Source: Lasiosphaeris hirsuta
Lineage: Eukaryota > Ascomycota > Sordariomycetes > Sordariales > Lasiosphaeriaceae
DNA length: 64,000 nucleotides
Assembly (NCBI GenBank): GCA_030549175.1
Contig: JAUKUA010000001.1
Location: 6,634,001 to 6,698,000, forward strand
Direction of reading: 5' to 3'
Of the stretch, positions 37,552-46,899 are shown piece by piece. Below the pieces are notes generated by a model. The model was not told the DNA's origin. It did no database searches and saw only the letters and a list, made by a program, of their open reading frames with translations. The position numbers and the translations under genes are program-made. Every line of letters starts with the position of its first letter. Within the stretch, counting starts at the first letter, position 1.

Positions 37552-39174
37552 ATGCACACCGTTCAGAAACTCGCCCTTGGGCTGCTCGCAGCCGCGGCAG
37601 TCGCCAGCGCGTCCGACGTCGAGCAGTTGACTAAGGGCAACTTCGATGACTTCGTCAAGGCAAATGACATTGTCCTTGCTGAGTGTGAGTTTGCCCGCCT
37701 ACATTAATGGCTACCATCCTGTCGATGTTCTATACTAACGAGTTGGACTAGTCTTCGCCCCGTGGTGCGGTCACTGCAAGGCCCTTGCGCCCGAGTACGA
37801 GGAGGCAGCCACAACGCTGAAGGAGAAGGACATCAGGCTCGTCAAGGTGGACTGCACAGAAGAGGCCGATCTCTGCCAACAGCATGGCGTTGAGGGCTAC
37901 CCGACACTCAAGGTCTTCCGTGGACTTGACAATGTCACTCCCTATAAGGGCCAGCGCAAGGCTGCTGCGTACGTTTCCCAACCTAATCTTTAGCTACGAG
38001 TGAAGGCTGACTTACGGATAGCATCACCTCCTACATGATCAAGCAGTCTCTGCCTGCCGTGTCGGCCGTCACCAAGGACACCCTGGAGGAGTTCAAGAAG
38101 GCTGACAAGGTCGTCATCGTCGCCTACCTTGACGCTGCCGACAAAGCCTCGGGCGAGGTTCTTGAGAAGGTTGCTGAGAAGCTCCGTGACAATTACCCCT
38201 TCGGCTCCAGCACCGACGCCGCTCTGGCTGAGGCGGAGGGTGTCACCGCCCCCGCTATCGTCCTCTACAAGGACTTCGACGAGGGCAAGTCTGTCTTCAC
38301 TGAGAAGTTTGACGTTGAGGCGATTGAGAAGTTCGCCAAGACCGCCGCCACCCCCTTGATTGGCGAGGTCGGCCCCGAGACCTACTCTGACTACATGTCG
38401 GCTGGCATTCCTCTTGCCTATATCTTCGCCGAGACCCCCGAGGAGCGCAAGGAGCTTAGCGAGCTTCTCAAGCCGATCGCTGAGGCCCAGCGTGGCGTTA
38501 TCAACTTCGCCACCATTGATGCCTCGGCTTTTGGCGCCCACGCCGGCAACTTGAACCTTAAGGCAGACAAGTTCCCCGCTTTCGCCATCCAGGAGACCGT
38601 CAAGAACCAGAAGTTCCCCTTTGACCAGGAGAAGGCTATCACTCACGATGACATCAAGGCCTTTGTTGATAACTTCGTCTCTGGCAAGGTTGACCCCAGC
38701 ATCAAGTCTGAGCCCATCCCCGAGACCCAGGAGGGACCCGTCATCACCGTAGTTGCCAAGAACTACAACGATATTGTCCTGGATGACACCAAGGATGTTC
38801 TGATTGAGTTCTACGCACCGTGGTGCGGCCACTGCAAGTCCCTTGCTCCCAAGTACGAGGAGCTTGCGGCCCTGTATGCCAAGAGCGAGTTCAAGGATAA
38901 GGTCGTCATCGCCAAGGTTGACGCCACTGCCAACGACGTTCCGGATGAGATCCAGGGCTTCCCTACCATCAAGATGTACGCTGCTGGTGCCAAGGGCGAG
39001 CCTGTGACATACTCTGGCTCGCGCACTATAGATGACCTGATCAAGTTCATCTCGGAGAGCGGAACGTACAAGGCTTCCGTTTCGGAGGAGGCTGAGGAGT
39101 CGTCGGCCACGGCCGCGGCTACCGAGTCGACCTCTTCTGAGGCTGCCAAGGAGACTGATCACGATGAGCTCTAG
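37552..39174 (+). CDS. Protein disulfide isomerase, ER-retained
   Basis: Three exons, 37552-37684, 37752-37968 and 38022-39174, give 500 residues with introns of 67 and 53 nt. A signal peptide covers about residues 1-20. Thioredoxin-like domains a, b, b' and a' follow. The active-site Cys-Gly-His-Cys occurs twice, at about 50-53 and 385-388, and the first intron interrupts the codon just before the first one (Phe-Phe-Ala-Pro-Trp). The C-terminus is an acidic Ala/Ser/Glu tail ending in His-Asp-Glu-Leu, the ER-retrieval signal. The enzyme forms and rearranges disulfides in secretory proteins in the ER lumen. Codon use is strongly biased to C-ending codons, as expected for high expression. Domain content and length match fungal Pdi1. 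Confidence 0.97.
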
Positions 39175-39707
39175 TGGAGTAGCGCCCTGTATTTTAAGCA
39201 TTCTTCGGTTTTTCATTAGGGACCCGGGCAAGTGTAAGCTCTATTTTTCGGGATTGGGAGCAACAAAATACCTATGCGCATCTTTCTAAAGGAATTGAGG
39301 CTCTGAATAAAGAAAAGAAAAAAAAACCTACAAATTACTCGGGCACAGTATTGTGATGGTAGAATTAATTGCATTGCATTGGCAGGTAGCCTTTCTATCA
39401 CCGCAGCCCTGCGTGCCCCTTTTCCCCACGTGCATCAGTGACCCTGCAATCAGAGTGCCATTAGGACACGTTCAGCTGGAGGAGTTGTGCCGGTGGCTAC
39501 CGCCTAAATTTCTGGTATGCTGTCATTGGCTCAATTCCAAAGCTCGAGCCAAGCTCTGTGTTCATGACTGAATGGCGCTGGAAGCCCCACGACACCTTTG
39601 AGTCTCCATAATAATTACAACAGCGTGTCGCCCCCCCCCCCCCCAATAAGTCACGCCACGGAACCGCGACTGTCCGCCTCACAACACAATCAGCCCGAAC
39701 ACCTAAA
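39175..39707. promoter_or_regulatory. PDI terminator region and promoter of the next gene
   Basis: The A-rich stretch at 39307-39326 lies in the PDI 3' region. A CACGTG E-box at about 39427 and a run of 14 C at 39631-39644 lie upstream of the small mitochondrial gene. Confidence 0.4.
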
Positions 39708-40342
39708 ATGGCCTCGAGAATACTATCAGCTGGGGCTCGCGCCGCTGCGCCAGCCCTCCGATCGGTCCGCAACTTCCAGACTTCAGCTCCTCGGCTCGAC
39801 GCCGTTGCTGCCGCGCCACTGCCGGCGCGCAAGCCCGTTGGCGCTCTGCGGGGAGGGTGTGTGTTTCCACTCTGTTTATCCTGTGCGTCTAGTTAGGGAT
39901 GATGTGCTGACTTGCGGGTGTGTCCGCGTGTAGGCTCTTCGGCTTCTTCTTCGGCAGCACCCTGGCCGGCGGTGGTGTCTACTACTATGCGCTGCAGGAG
40001 TATAAGGCGTCGAACGAGCTGCTGACGGAGGATATTTATGTGCGTTTCTGCATTTGAATTTCCATTCCTGTCTTTGTATTTTTACAGCGTAATTATATCA
40101 TCCCTCCCCCACCCCCTCCTTCCCTGAGCGAGCGAAAACTATTCACTGCCCTATTTACCGCGTACACATGGGGAGGGGGGAGCAGGTGGGGGTGGAAGGG
40201 GCTGCGCTTTGTGTGAATTCCGGGAGAGATGATGGTTGCTGACGTTAAGAACTAGGCTCTTCAGAGCGCGGTCGATCGGTTGAGCAAGTACGTGGGGACG
40301 CTCGAGGCGAAGATGGAGTCGTACGAGAGGAAGAAGAGATGA
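39708..40342 (+). CDS. Small predicted mitochondrial membrane protein
   Basis: Three exons, 39708-39856, 39934-40039 and 40256-40342, with introns of 77 and 216 nt, give 113 residues; all phases agree. The first 30 residues are Arg/Ala/Ser-rich with no acidic residue until Asp31, a typical mitochondrial presequence. One membrane helix spans about 51-70 and is Gly-rich (Phe-Phe-Gly-Ser-Thr-Leu-Ala-Gly-Gly-Gly followed by three Tyr). The last 40 residues look like a coiled coil ending in Lys-Lys-Arg. I recognise this as a pattern seen in filamentous fungi but know no function. A role at the inner membrane is inference from topology. Confidence 0.8.
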
Positions 40343-40982
40343 ACATGAGGAAAATGAATTGGCTAGGATAGCGGTGGTAATAGGGGACTACGGGTACATA
40401 CAACCGCAATACACGAAGCTAGGAGGTCAGGGGACACAGTTCTTCTGCTGGGGGGAGCGAGCGTCTTTTTCTGTTTCCTCCTCGAGGAGACTGGACGACC
40501 GGGGCTGTACAATACAACATTTCATAATGTTTGAGGGCTACGATAAAGACAAAAATAAACGGAGAAGCTTGGGCTGGTGTTTGTATTACCCTATGAGACA
40601 CAATGGGCGTGTTCTTCGGAGTCTTCAACAGAGGTGACCGAGCGTTGGTGTATGGCTTACACAAGACCCATTAGTCACCTTTGGCGAGCTACAGACTAAC
40701 GGTCATCTTGCATTTTCAATTTCTTTAGTTTACATTTGGGCTGTAGATAAGTGCTTATCGGGAGCTCTTGTCGATTGACGGGGTAGTTCCGGTGTAGCTT
40801 GGTCTGGATCGCAGGGTGTTCCTGGTCCTAAGAGGCCGGCGCGGTACTTCATACACGCCACCAGGCTCGGGCCACTAATAAAAAATTTGACCCCGATTAA
40901 ATCCCACTTTGATATCCCCATCCCCCAATCCCCTTTCCCCCACCCCAGCTTGATCCTTAACACCACGGCCTGAAGACACACG
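40343..40982. other. Intergenic region before VPS71
   Basis: 640 bp with no gene recognised. A pyrimidine-rich tract (40915-40950) precedes the VPS71 start and is likely its promoter/leader. Confidence 0.45.
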
Positions 40983-42096
40983 ATGAATAACTTTGGCGTT
41001 GTCGAGCTTGCCAGCGCCAAAACAACACACGCGCCAGGATGGGCGTATGTACCCGACACAAGGCCCGCACCGGGCTCGGCGGCCCTCCCATCAAACCGAA
41101 AGCGGGCTGCCCGGAACCACGCCGGCCTCAGTCTCTCCGATGCCTCGGCGCGTCAGGACGCTAAAATCCGCAAGGACTTAGAAGTCCTTGACAGAGACAC
41201 ACACAAAGACGCAAATATTGCGATACCGCCTAGGACCGGCGGGAGCAGAGGTGCGCAGGAGGAGCTGGGACATGTTCGCTAGCTGAACTAACTATTATTC
41301 TCTTGCAGCTCAAAACAAACATACAACCAACGTTCGCAAGATCCTACAGTCTCAAAAGACATTTGCCAACCACCTCGACGACTACCAAGCTCTGGTCGCC
41401 CTCGCAGAAACCAATCCTGCCGCCGCCGCCGCCCTCAACCCAGCCAACGCCCAGCCAAAGCCGGCCCCACCACCGACAGCTCGAAACTCTCCTGCGCCGC
41501 AGCCCACCCCGAGCACGACCACCAGTAAACGATCCGCAGCAGCGGCAAAACGTGCCGCTGCGGCCGCGGCAAAAGAAGAAAAGGAGCGCAAGGAAAGAGA
41601 AGCTAGGGAAGCCGAAGAGGCAGCGGAGGCGGCAGCGGCCGCCGAGGCAGAACGCAAATCCACCGCGGCACCGGACGATAACAACAACAACAGCAGCGAC
41701 AACAACTGCCCCCCCACCGCGCCGCCCGACGTCGAAATGGCCGACGCCTCGTCCCTCCTCCCGCAAGCCTACCCCGCAGACGGCACCATCCTGGCGGCCT
41801 ACGCGAAACCGCCCCCGGCGCCGCACGCCGGCGACGCCGACCCGCTGCTCGTCTCGCATGTGCCGGCGTTCCCGACCGACGACGAGCTGCACGCGCTCAT
41901 GACCGCGCCCCCGCTCAGCTACCTCGAGGCGCGCGCGCGCTGGGGCGACGACGAGCAGCGGTACCCGGCCCGCGCCTTCTGCGAGGTCTGCGGGCACTGG
42001 GGCAAGGTGCGGTGCGTCAAGTGCGGGGCGCGGGCGTGCGCGCTGGATTGTCTCGAGGCGCATCGTGAGGAGTGTGTTACGCGGTATGGGCTTTGA
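40983..42096 (+). CDS. HIT zinc-finger protein Vps71 (SWR1 complex)
   Basis: Two exons, 40983-41250 and 41309-42096, with a 58-nt intron, give 351 residues. The C-terminal 40 residues are a zf-HIT domain. Its cysteine/histidine pattern starts Phe-Cys-Glu-Val-Cys-Gly and continues through Cys-Val-Lys-Cys-Gly and Cys-Leu-Glu-Ala-His, closest to Vps71/ZNHIT1. That subunit belongs to the SWR1 chromatin remodeller, which installs histone H2A.Z. The N-terminal third carries a basic Asn-Arg-Lys-Arg motif and an acidic/basic helix. The middle (about 120-240) is an Ala/Pro/Lys-rich disordered linker with a long Glu/Ala helix, which makes the protein longer than yeast Vps71 (about 280 residues). Family assignment rests on the zinc finger and overall layout. 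Confidence 0.88.
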
Positions 42097-42612
42097 AGGG
42101 GCTTTTGGGAGGGGGGTTGTGCATGGTGGTTGAAGGTTTTGGCATTTTGATACCCGGGTTCAGTAGGAGTAATGGGTTGCATATTAGCTAGGAGCAGTAA
42201 CTACAAGTTGTAGTTTGAATTATTATGATTGAACTTTTAGAACAGAGGTCCATACCAAACGTACCTAGGTAGGTAGGCTGGCCGGGCTGGTCGTGACCCT
42301 GACGGCCCGTCTGCCCTTCGCTTCTTGAGTGAGACATACCTAAGGGGTGCAGGCCTCTTGAAGAACTGTTTTGTTTCGGGACCAACTTCCATGTATCAAA
42401 TATGGCCACGGCTGTGTCAAGTTCATACATGACGGATACCAGCGTATTGTTTATTTTTTTCTTCTTCTATCCCTAAGCCTCATGCTGAGTTCTAACGCGG
42501 GTCTCGTAGCTCTGTGGTCCTCGAGGGCACCCATGCACCATTAAACCCATGTTGCAAGGCACACCTCAATCTACCCAACAATCCACACAAAACAATACTC
42601 TTCCCATAGGTC
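42097..42612. other. Convergent 3' intergenic region
   Basis: Shared 3' region of VPS71 and the secreted-protein gene. It contains a TAGG-rich short repeat near 42264-42277. No gene seen. Confidence 0.45.
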
Positions 42613-43154
42613 TCAAGGCCCCGCCGTCAAACTAAATGCCACGTCTCCGCTACTCGCGCCCCCACGACACGTCGCAGCCAGGCTACCCGTAGGACAGACC
42701 GCCCTCGCCGCGCGCACACATTGCTCCCAGCGCTGCTTGGACAGCGTGATGGTGGCGCCCTCTTGCAGGGTCATGAGGCTGAACAAGGCGCTGCCCGAGC
42801 GGCCGACGGTCGCGGACACAGGGGGGCCGCTGCACTTGGTGATGGCGCCGGCGATGCCGCCGCAGATGGCGAGCTCGGCGACGTTTTGGTCGTGGAAGAC
42901 GATGTGGCTAGAGCGGGAGGTTCAGTGTGGAGTCAGAGGAAAGGGGGAGGGGGAACGGACGCTTTCGGGTCGATACAGGTTGTGTCGGTGATGGCGCGGG
43001 GGTTTACAGAGGTGGAGGCGCGCATCTTGAGGACCTCGTAATGGGAGTAGGGCACGATTACTCGTTGCTGCATGTGGTAGGGGGCCGCGAGGCAGAGGGT
43101 TGTGAGGGTCAGGGTGACGAGGAGGTGGAGGAGGGCGGCGGGTGAGGAGAACAT
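42613..43154 (-). CDS. Small secreted protein with six cysteines
   Basis: Two exons on the reverse strand, 43154-42961 and 42907-42613, with a 53-nt intron (GTCCGT donor), give 162 residues. An N-terminal signal peptide of about 22 residues (Leu/Thr-rich, ending Cys-Leu-Ala-Ala) is followed by a mature chain with six cysteines, enough for three disulfides. There is no membrane segment or GPI-type tail. A TATATA element on the coding strand at about 43233-43240 sits 80 bp upstream. No family recognised. Small cysteine-bearing secreted proteins in fungi include effectors, antimicrobial and cell-wall proteins; nothing here chooses between them. The splice is the only in-phase solution found joining the signal-peptide exon to the second exon. 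Confidence 0.7.
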
Positions 43155-44520
43155 CTTCAGTGTCTGTATCGTGTTTCTTCTCAAAACTTCCTAAGGGCCG
43201 TCGTAATCAAGAGGACAGTCCAGCTCGTCGGGTATATAAAGAACGGTCGGGGTACGGGAGAAACAGTCGTCAAGTCGCACAGCGAAACGAGGGAAAGGCG
43301 TAACTGAAAAGAAAACAAAACGAAGCCCGCAATACCACAGATCTCGAGACCAGCCGCAAGAAATGGAAAGGGACACACAAATGGGAATCGAGATTCCCGT
43401 TTGTTCGGGAACAAAGCAAACAGGTGGAAATGGAGGAGAGGGACAAGCGGTTTTCTACAGGATCTTGAAGCTTTACTCCCGGCCTGCCTGTCCCAGCCTA
43501 CCCAGTCAGTCAGGGGGGGGGGGGGGGGGGGGTTGGCTGCATGGTCGATCTGCATGCAAGCCGGGCAGCTGGTGTTTTCCTGCGAGGGCCTGCTCTTCTG
43601 CGACAGCCCGCCACGGTGGGCACCCCAGCGCGCGGCGCCAACTTGGCCATCGCCAATGGGACGACGCTGGAGGCTGTTCCAGAAACGCAGCACTCCCGGG
43701 CCGCGCGAGGCATAGAGCAGATCGGGCGGATCTTTGCTGGGCATCAGCGGAAGAGCCAGGTTTCGGGGTGCTCTCCTGGGACCTGCCTGGCCCATGGTGG
43801 CGTCTTTGGACCAACAGAGGTGAGAGTGGTGAGGGGATGAAACACAGGCGAGCCTTGGTCGAGGCTCACAACTCAGCGCGCACGCCGCTGGTCATTGGCC
43901 AATGGGATCCACCGTGCACTCGCAAACCCCTGTCAGCGGGCAGAGACAAGCACCGAACAAGCAATCCGCTGTGGGTACCTTTTTGGAGGGGCTGAGGAGG
44001 CCGCGGGGCTAGGTCTTCCAGGTGGAGCGACTCCTGACGGCTGCGTCCACCATCACCACAAGGTGCTGCGATTCTTCCACCTAGGGCTGCCTTTGACTGG
44101 ACACCTGCCCGCTCGATTACTGCAGGTACATAATAACTAGTTGTTGATGGGATCTACCCGTTTCCCGCACTCACCCCTGGCTTCTCACGTGACCCTGAGC
44201 AAACGCTTTCATTTCTCACTTCAGACCAAAGTCCCAATTCCCTGAACTGGAGCTTATATGGACGCCGTGGCAGCTGGTTTATGGTAGCATCAAGGGCTGC
44301 CTACTCGATTACGGCACCAAACCAAAGCCACTTATCCCTGGAACTCTGACAGATCAACCCAACGACCAGGATCAGCACTCTATCTGGTGTGCCTACTGCA
44401 GGAAGGTCAAGCAAACAACCACTTTGAACAGCCGTTGATCCCACGTGGAATCGTTTCCAACACCCAAAAGAATACCACACATTATGTAGACCCTGTCCAC
44501 CTGTATATTCGTAGTCTATC
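43155..44520. other. Intergenic region with a 20-G homopolymer
   Basis: 1.37 kb without a supportable gene. Notable items are a run of 20 G on the plus strand at 43513-43532 and a TCACGTGA E-box at 44185-44192. Pentamer-rich GC sequence surrounds the G run. Open frames across it are artefacts of the homopolymer. Confidence 0.5.
43513..43532. repeat. G20 homopolymer
   Basis: Twenty consecutive G on the plus strand, preceded by CAGTCAGTCA. Length is as given in this sequence and may be imprecise. Confidence 0.85.
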
Positions 44521-46062
44521 TCAAACCTGCCCTCCCCTGCGCTCCCCGCACACGCCGCAAACGCCGCAGTCGTCAGCGTTGCGATAGCTGCTTCCTCGGC
44601 ATGCCTGGCTGGTACACGCCCAAGCTTTCGGCATGATCTTGGTGTTCAGAACATTGGCGCACATGGGGCAAGTAGGAGCCAGTCCTTCGTTGGTGAAGGA
44701 ACACACCGAGCATACGTTGCTGCCAGCGCTATCGGGCCCAGGAACTTTCTGTTTAAGTGATGTTGTCGGCGAGTCTTTCGCTCTCGTCGACTTGGAACTC
44801 CCCATGAGCGCCAACCGGTTTCTCGGCGTTGTGGATCTCTTCGCGATTTTGCGATCAGGAAGCTCTAGTTGTCTGCCCTGTTCCCCTCCTTCCAATTTCA
44901 TATTCGGGATGGTGGCCGACCCCTTGTTCGTAATCGCCGCCGGTATCGCCTCTTCATTCTCGACTTTGACTTTCACCGGCGTCGAGCTGAACCCCTGTAA
45001 TTCCAAGAGTTCCCTCTGCGCATCCTGATCTCCGGGATTCTCATCCTCGCAAATCTTGATCATACCCCTCCCCTTAGCATCCAACATCCTCTTTCCGTCA
45101 ATGTCAAGGGCGTCAGCGCTTGAATCGCCCTTGACATCGTCGTAATCTTCCCCACTGCTCCCACTCTCATCCTCACTTCCCGCACCCTCCTCCTTCACCC
45201 CCTCCTTCATCTGGTCAAACCTCGCCAGCGCCGCCGCCGCCCTGAGTTCCCTCCCCCTCGCACTCCCCGCGACGCGCGGCTTGGCCGCAATCTTGCGCCC
45301 CTTCTCGAGCTTCTTCTTGGTCTCGGCATCCTCGCCAAGGGCCACGCCGTGAACCCCGAACTTCTTGAGGATCCGCCGCTCCTTCTGCTCGCGGTACGAG
45401 AGCGCCTCCTTCTTCGGCCTCCGCTTCCTCCGGGATTTATAGGTCCCGCCGCAGAGGTGCTCAGGCAGCTGCTCTCCCGGCTGCACGGCGTTGTCCAGGA
45501 ACAGGCCGGTTGCCAGGTGCGCGCCGCGGCCCCAGAGCCCCTCGCCCGTGAAGCCGCGGGCCCAGAGGACGCGCATCTGGTCGGCGTACTGGTTGCGGAC
45601 GGCCCAGAAGGCGCGCGAGTGGTTCATTTGCGTGCAGTGGGCGAGTCCAGGGTGTGTTAGCTCGGGGTGTTGAGGGGGGAGGGAGCGGGGAACGAACTCG
45701 TGCATCATGACCATTTGAACGTAGTTGAAGGGCAACCAGTGGCCCGAGCGAGCTTTGAGGACGAGCTGGACCACTTCGCCGGCGTTGAAATTACGGCCCA
45801 CGAATTCGTTGTTGAATGGAAACTCCTCGAGAGACATGACCGCGAGGTGGTCGTCCCTCATAATCGGCACTAGGCGTTCAGTCAATATTCAACTCAGCTC
45901 CGAGAAGAGGTCCCGAGTGGCACACTCACAGCATTGCGCTGCGATCTTCTCGAGGAAATCGCGGGCAATATCCTCATCGGGGCCCTTGAGCGGCTTGATG
46001 AAGACGATGCGGTCATTGGGCTGCGACTTTTTTACGTTGATGCGCTGGATCCCGAGGGGCAT
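44521..46062 (-). CDS. WLM-domain metalloprotease with RanBP2 zinc fingers, active-site intron anomaly
   Basis: Exons 46062-45930 and 45869-44521 on the reverse strand, separated by a 60-nt intron, give 493 residues as read. The N-terminal part is a WLM (Wss1-like) domain, a family that includes DNA-dependent proteases for DNA-protein crosslinks. Residues of about 400-480 carry two Cys4 zinc fingers of RanBP2 type, and the middle is a Lys/Glu-rich linker. The catalytic HExxH is split: His-Glu at 101-102 is followed by 17 extra residues before Leu-Ala-His. Those 51 bases (45697-45647) start GTTCGT, contain CTAAC near the end and finish in GG. Removing them recreates His-Glu-Leu-Ala-His exactly and gives 476 residues. 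So this is an intron with a rare or mutated acceptor, a base error, or a gene whose protease site is now broken. Confidence 0.85.
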
Positions 46063-46631
46063 TTTGTTTGCGATTGAATCATTCCCGGATGTACAGCAGG
46101 AGAGAGTACAACTTGACCAGAATTTGGTCTGGAAATCAAATGGTGAAGCAATGGCTGTCGAGAGGTAGCTGTAAGGTGAAAGGAGCCCCGCCACGCGTCA
46201 AGAACAAATTCGCGCCGAGGGGCTCTGTACGGGACACGCCAAGTCACGTGGAAGTTATGTCGCGGTTTGTCCCCAAGTCTGCTATGGTTTTGCATGGTTG
46301 ATGTTGCCATTACTTTTCAATTCATTTTTCTTCTCAAACTCCTTGCACATGCTCATCGATTTCTATCACACCTCTTCACTTCTCAGACTCGCTCGCAGCC
46401 ATTTCTTGGAGGAAGGGTTAGGGTCACGGGTTGGAGCGGCGCATGCGGTTGCACCTTCCGTGGTTAATTCGGTGGCTGTGTGCCCCTTCCCATCAGCCCC
46501 TGAAACCGCTGCTCCTCGGCTGCAGCAACTCCCCCTTTCCCAGCGCTGGTCGAAAATACATGAGGTTGACGAACACCAGCCCTCGCTGAACGGCTGCGTT
46601 CGCGAAGCAATCTTCCACCAATTGCCATATT
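46063..46631. promoter_or_regulatory. Upstream region of the WLM gene and 5' flank of the tRNA
   Basis: A TCACGTG E-box at about 46244-46250 lies 180 bp upstream of the WLM start on the reverse strand. T- and CT-rich sequence at 46310-46390 has no coding signal. Confidence 0.35.
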
Positions 46632-46722
46632 GGTCGGGTGGCGCAATGGTAGCGCGTTACTTTCCGGTGTTCTGAATATCAATAGTTGGTAAAGGCTCTG
46701 GGTTCGAATCCCAGCTCGATCG
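46632..46722 (+). tRNA. tRNA-Arg(CCG) with intron
   Basis: The acceptor stem GGTCGGG (46632-46638) pairs with CTCGATC (46715-46721), with two G-U pairs. The D arm is GCGC-loop-GCGC. The anticodon stem TTACT pairs with GGTAA. The T arm is CTGGG-TTCGAAT-CCCAG (46698-46714). The loop begins TT-CCG-G, giving anticodon CCG (Arg, codon CGG). About 19 bases inserted after the base 3' of the anticodon form the usual eukaryotic tRNA intron, removed by tRNA splicing endonuclease. The discriminator is G46722, and a T5 Pol III terminator follows at 46727-46731. The A box (TGGCGCAATGG) and B box (GGTTCGAATCC) are intact. Confidence 0.93.
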
Positions 46723-46726
46723 ATTC

Positions 46727-46731
46727 TTTTT
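46727..46731 (+). terminator. RNA polymerase III terminator
   Basis: A run of five T begins five bases after the tRNA 3' end, the standard Pol III stop signal. Confidence 0.7.
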
Positions 46732-46899
46732 GCTGCTCCACCAAGACCTCAAACATCCCTTCCTGAATTCTGGAAAAAAGGGTTAAGCGTGCGAGACAAA
46801 CCCTCATTGAACTTTATAGCTGGGCTTTGTAAGGCGGATGGATCTCCCTCTCCGCCCCGAGGTTCAATGTCACAAACAAGGGTTGGTGGGCAGGTCAAA

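Noticed and set aside
37990..39231. Minus-strand open frame of 413 codons opposite PDI
   Set aside because: Antisense shadow created by the strong C-ending codon bias of the PDI gene.
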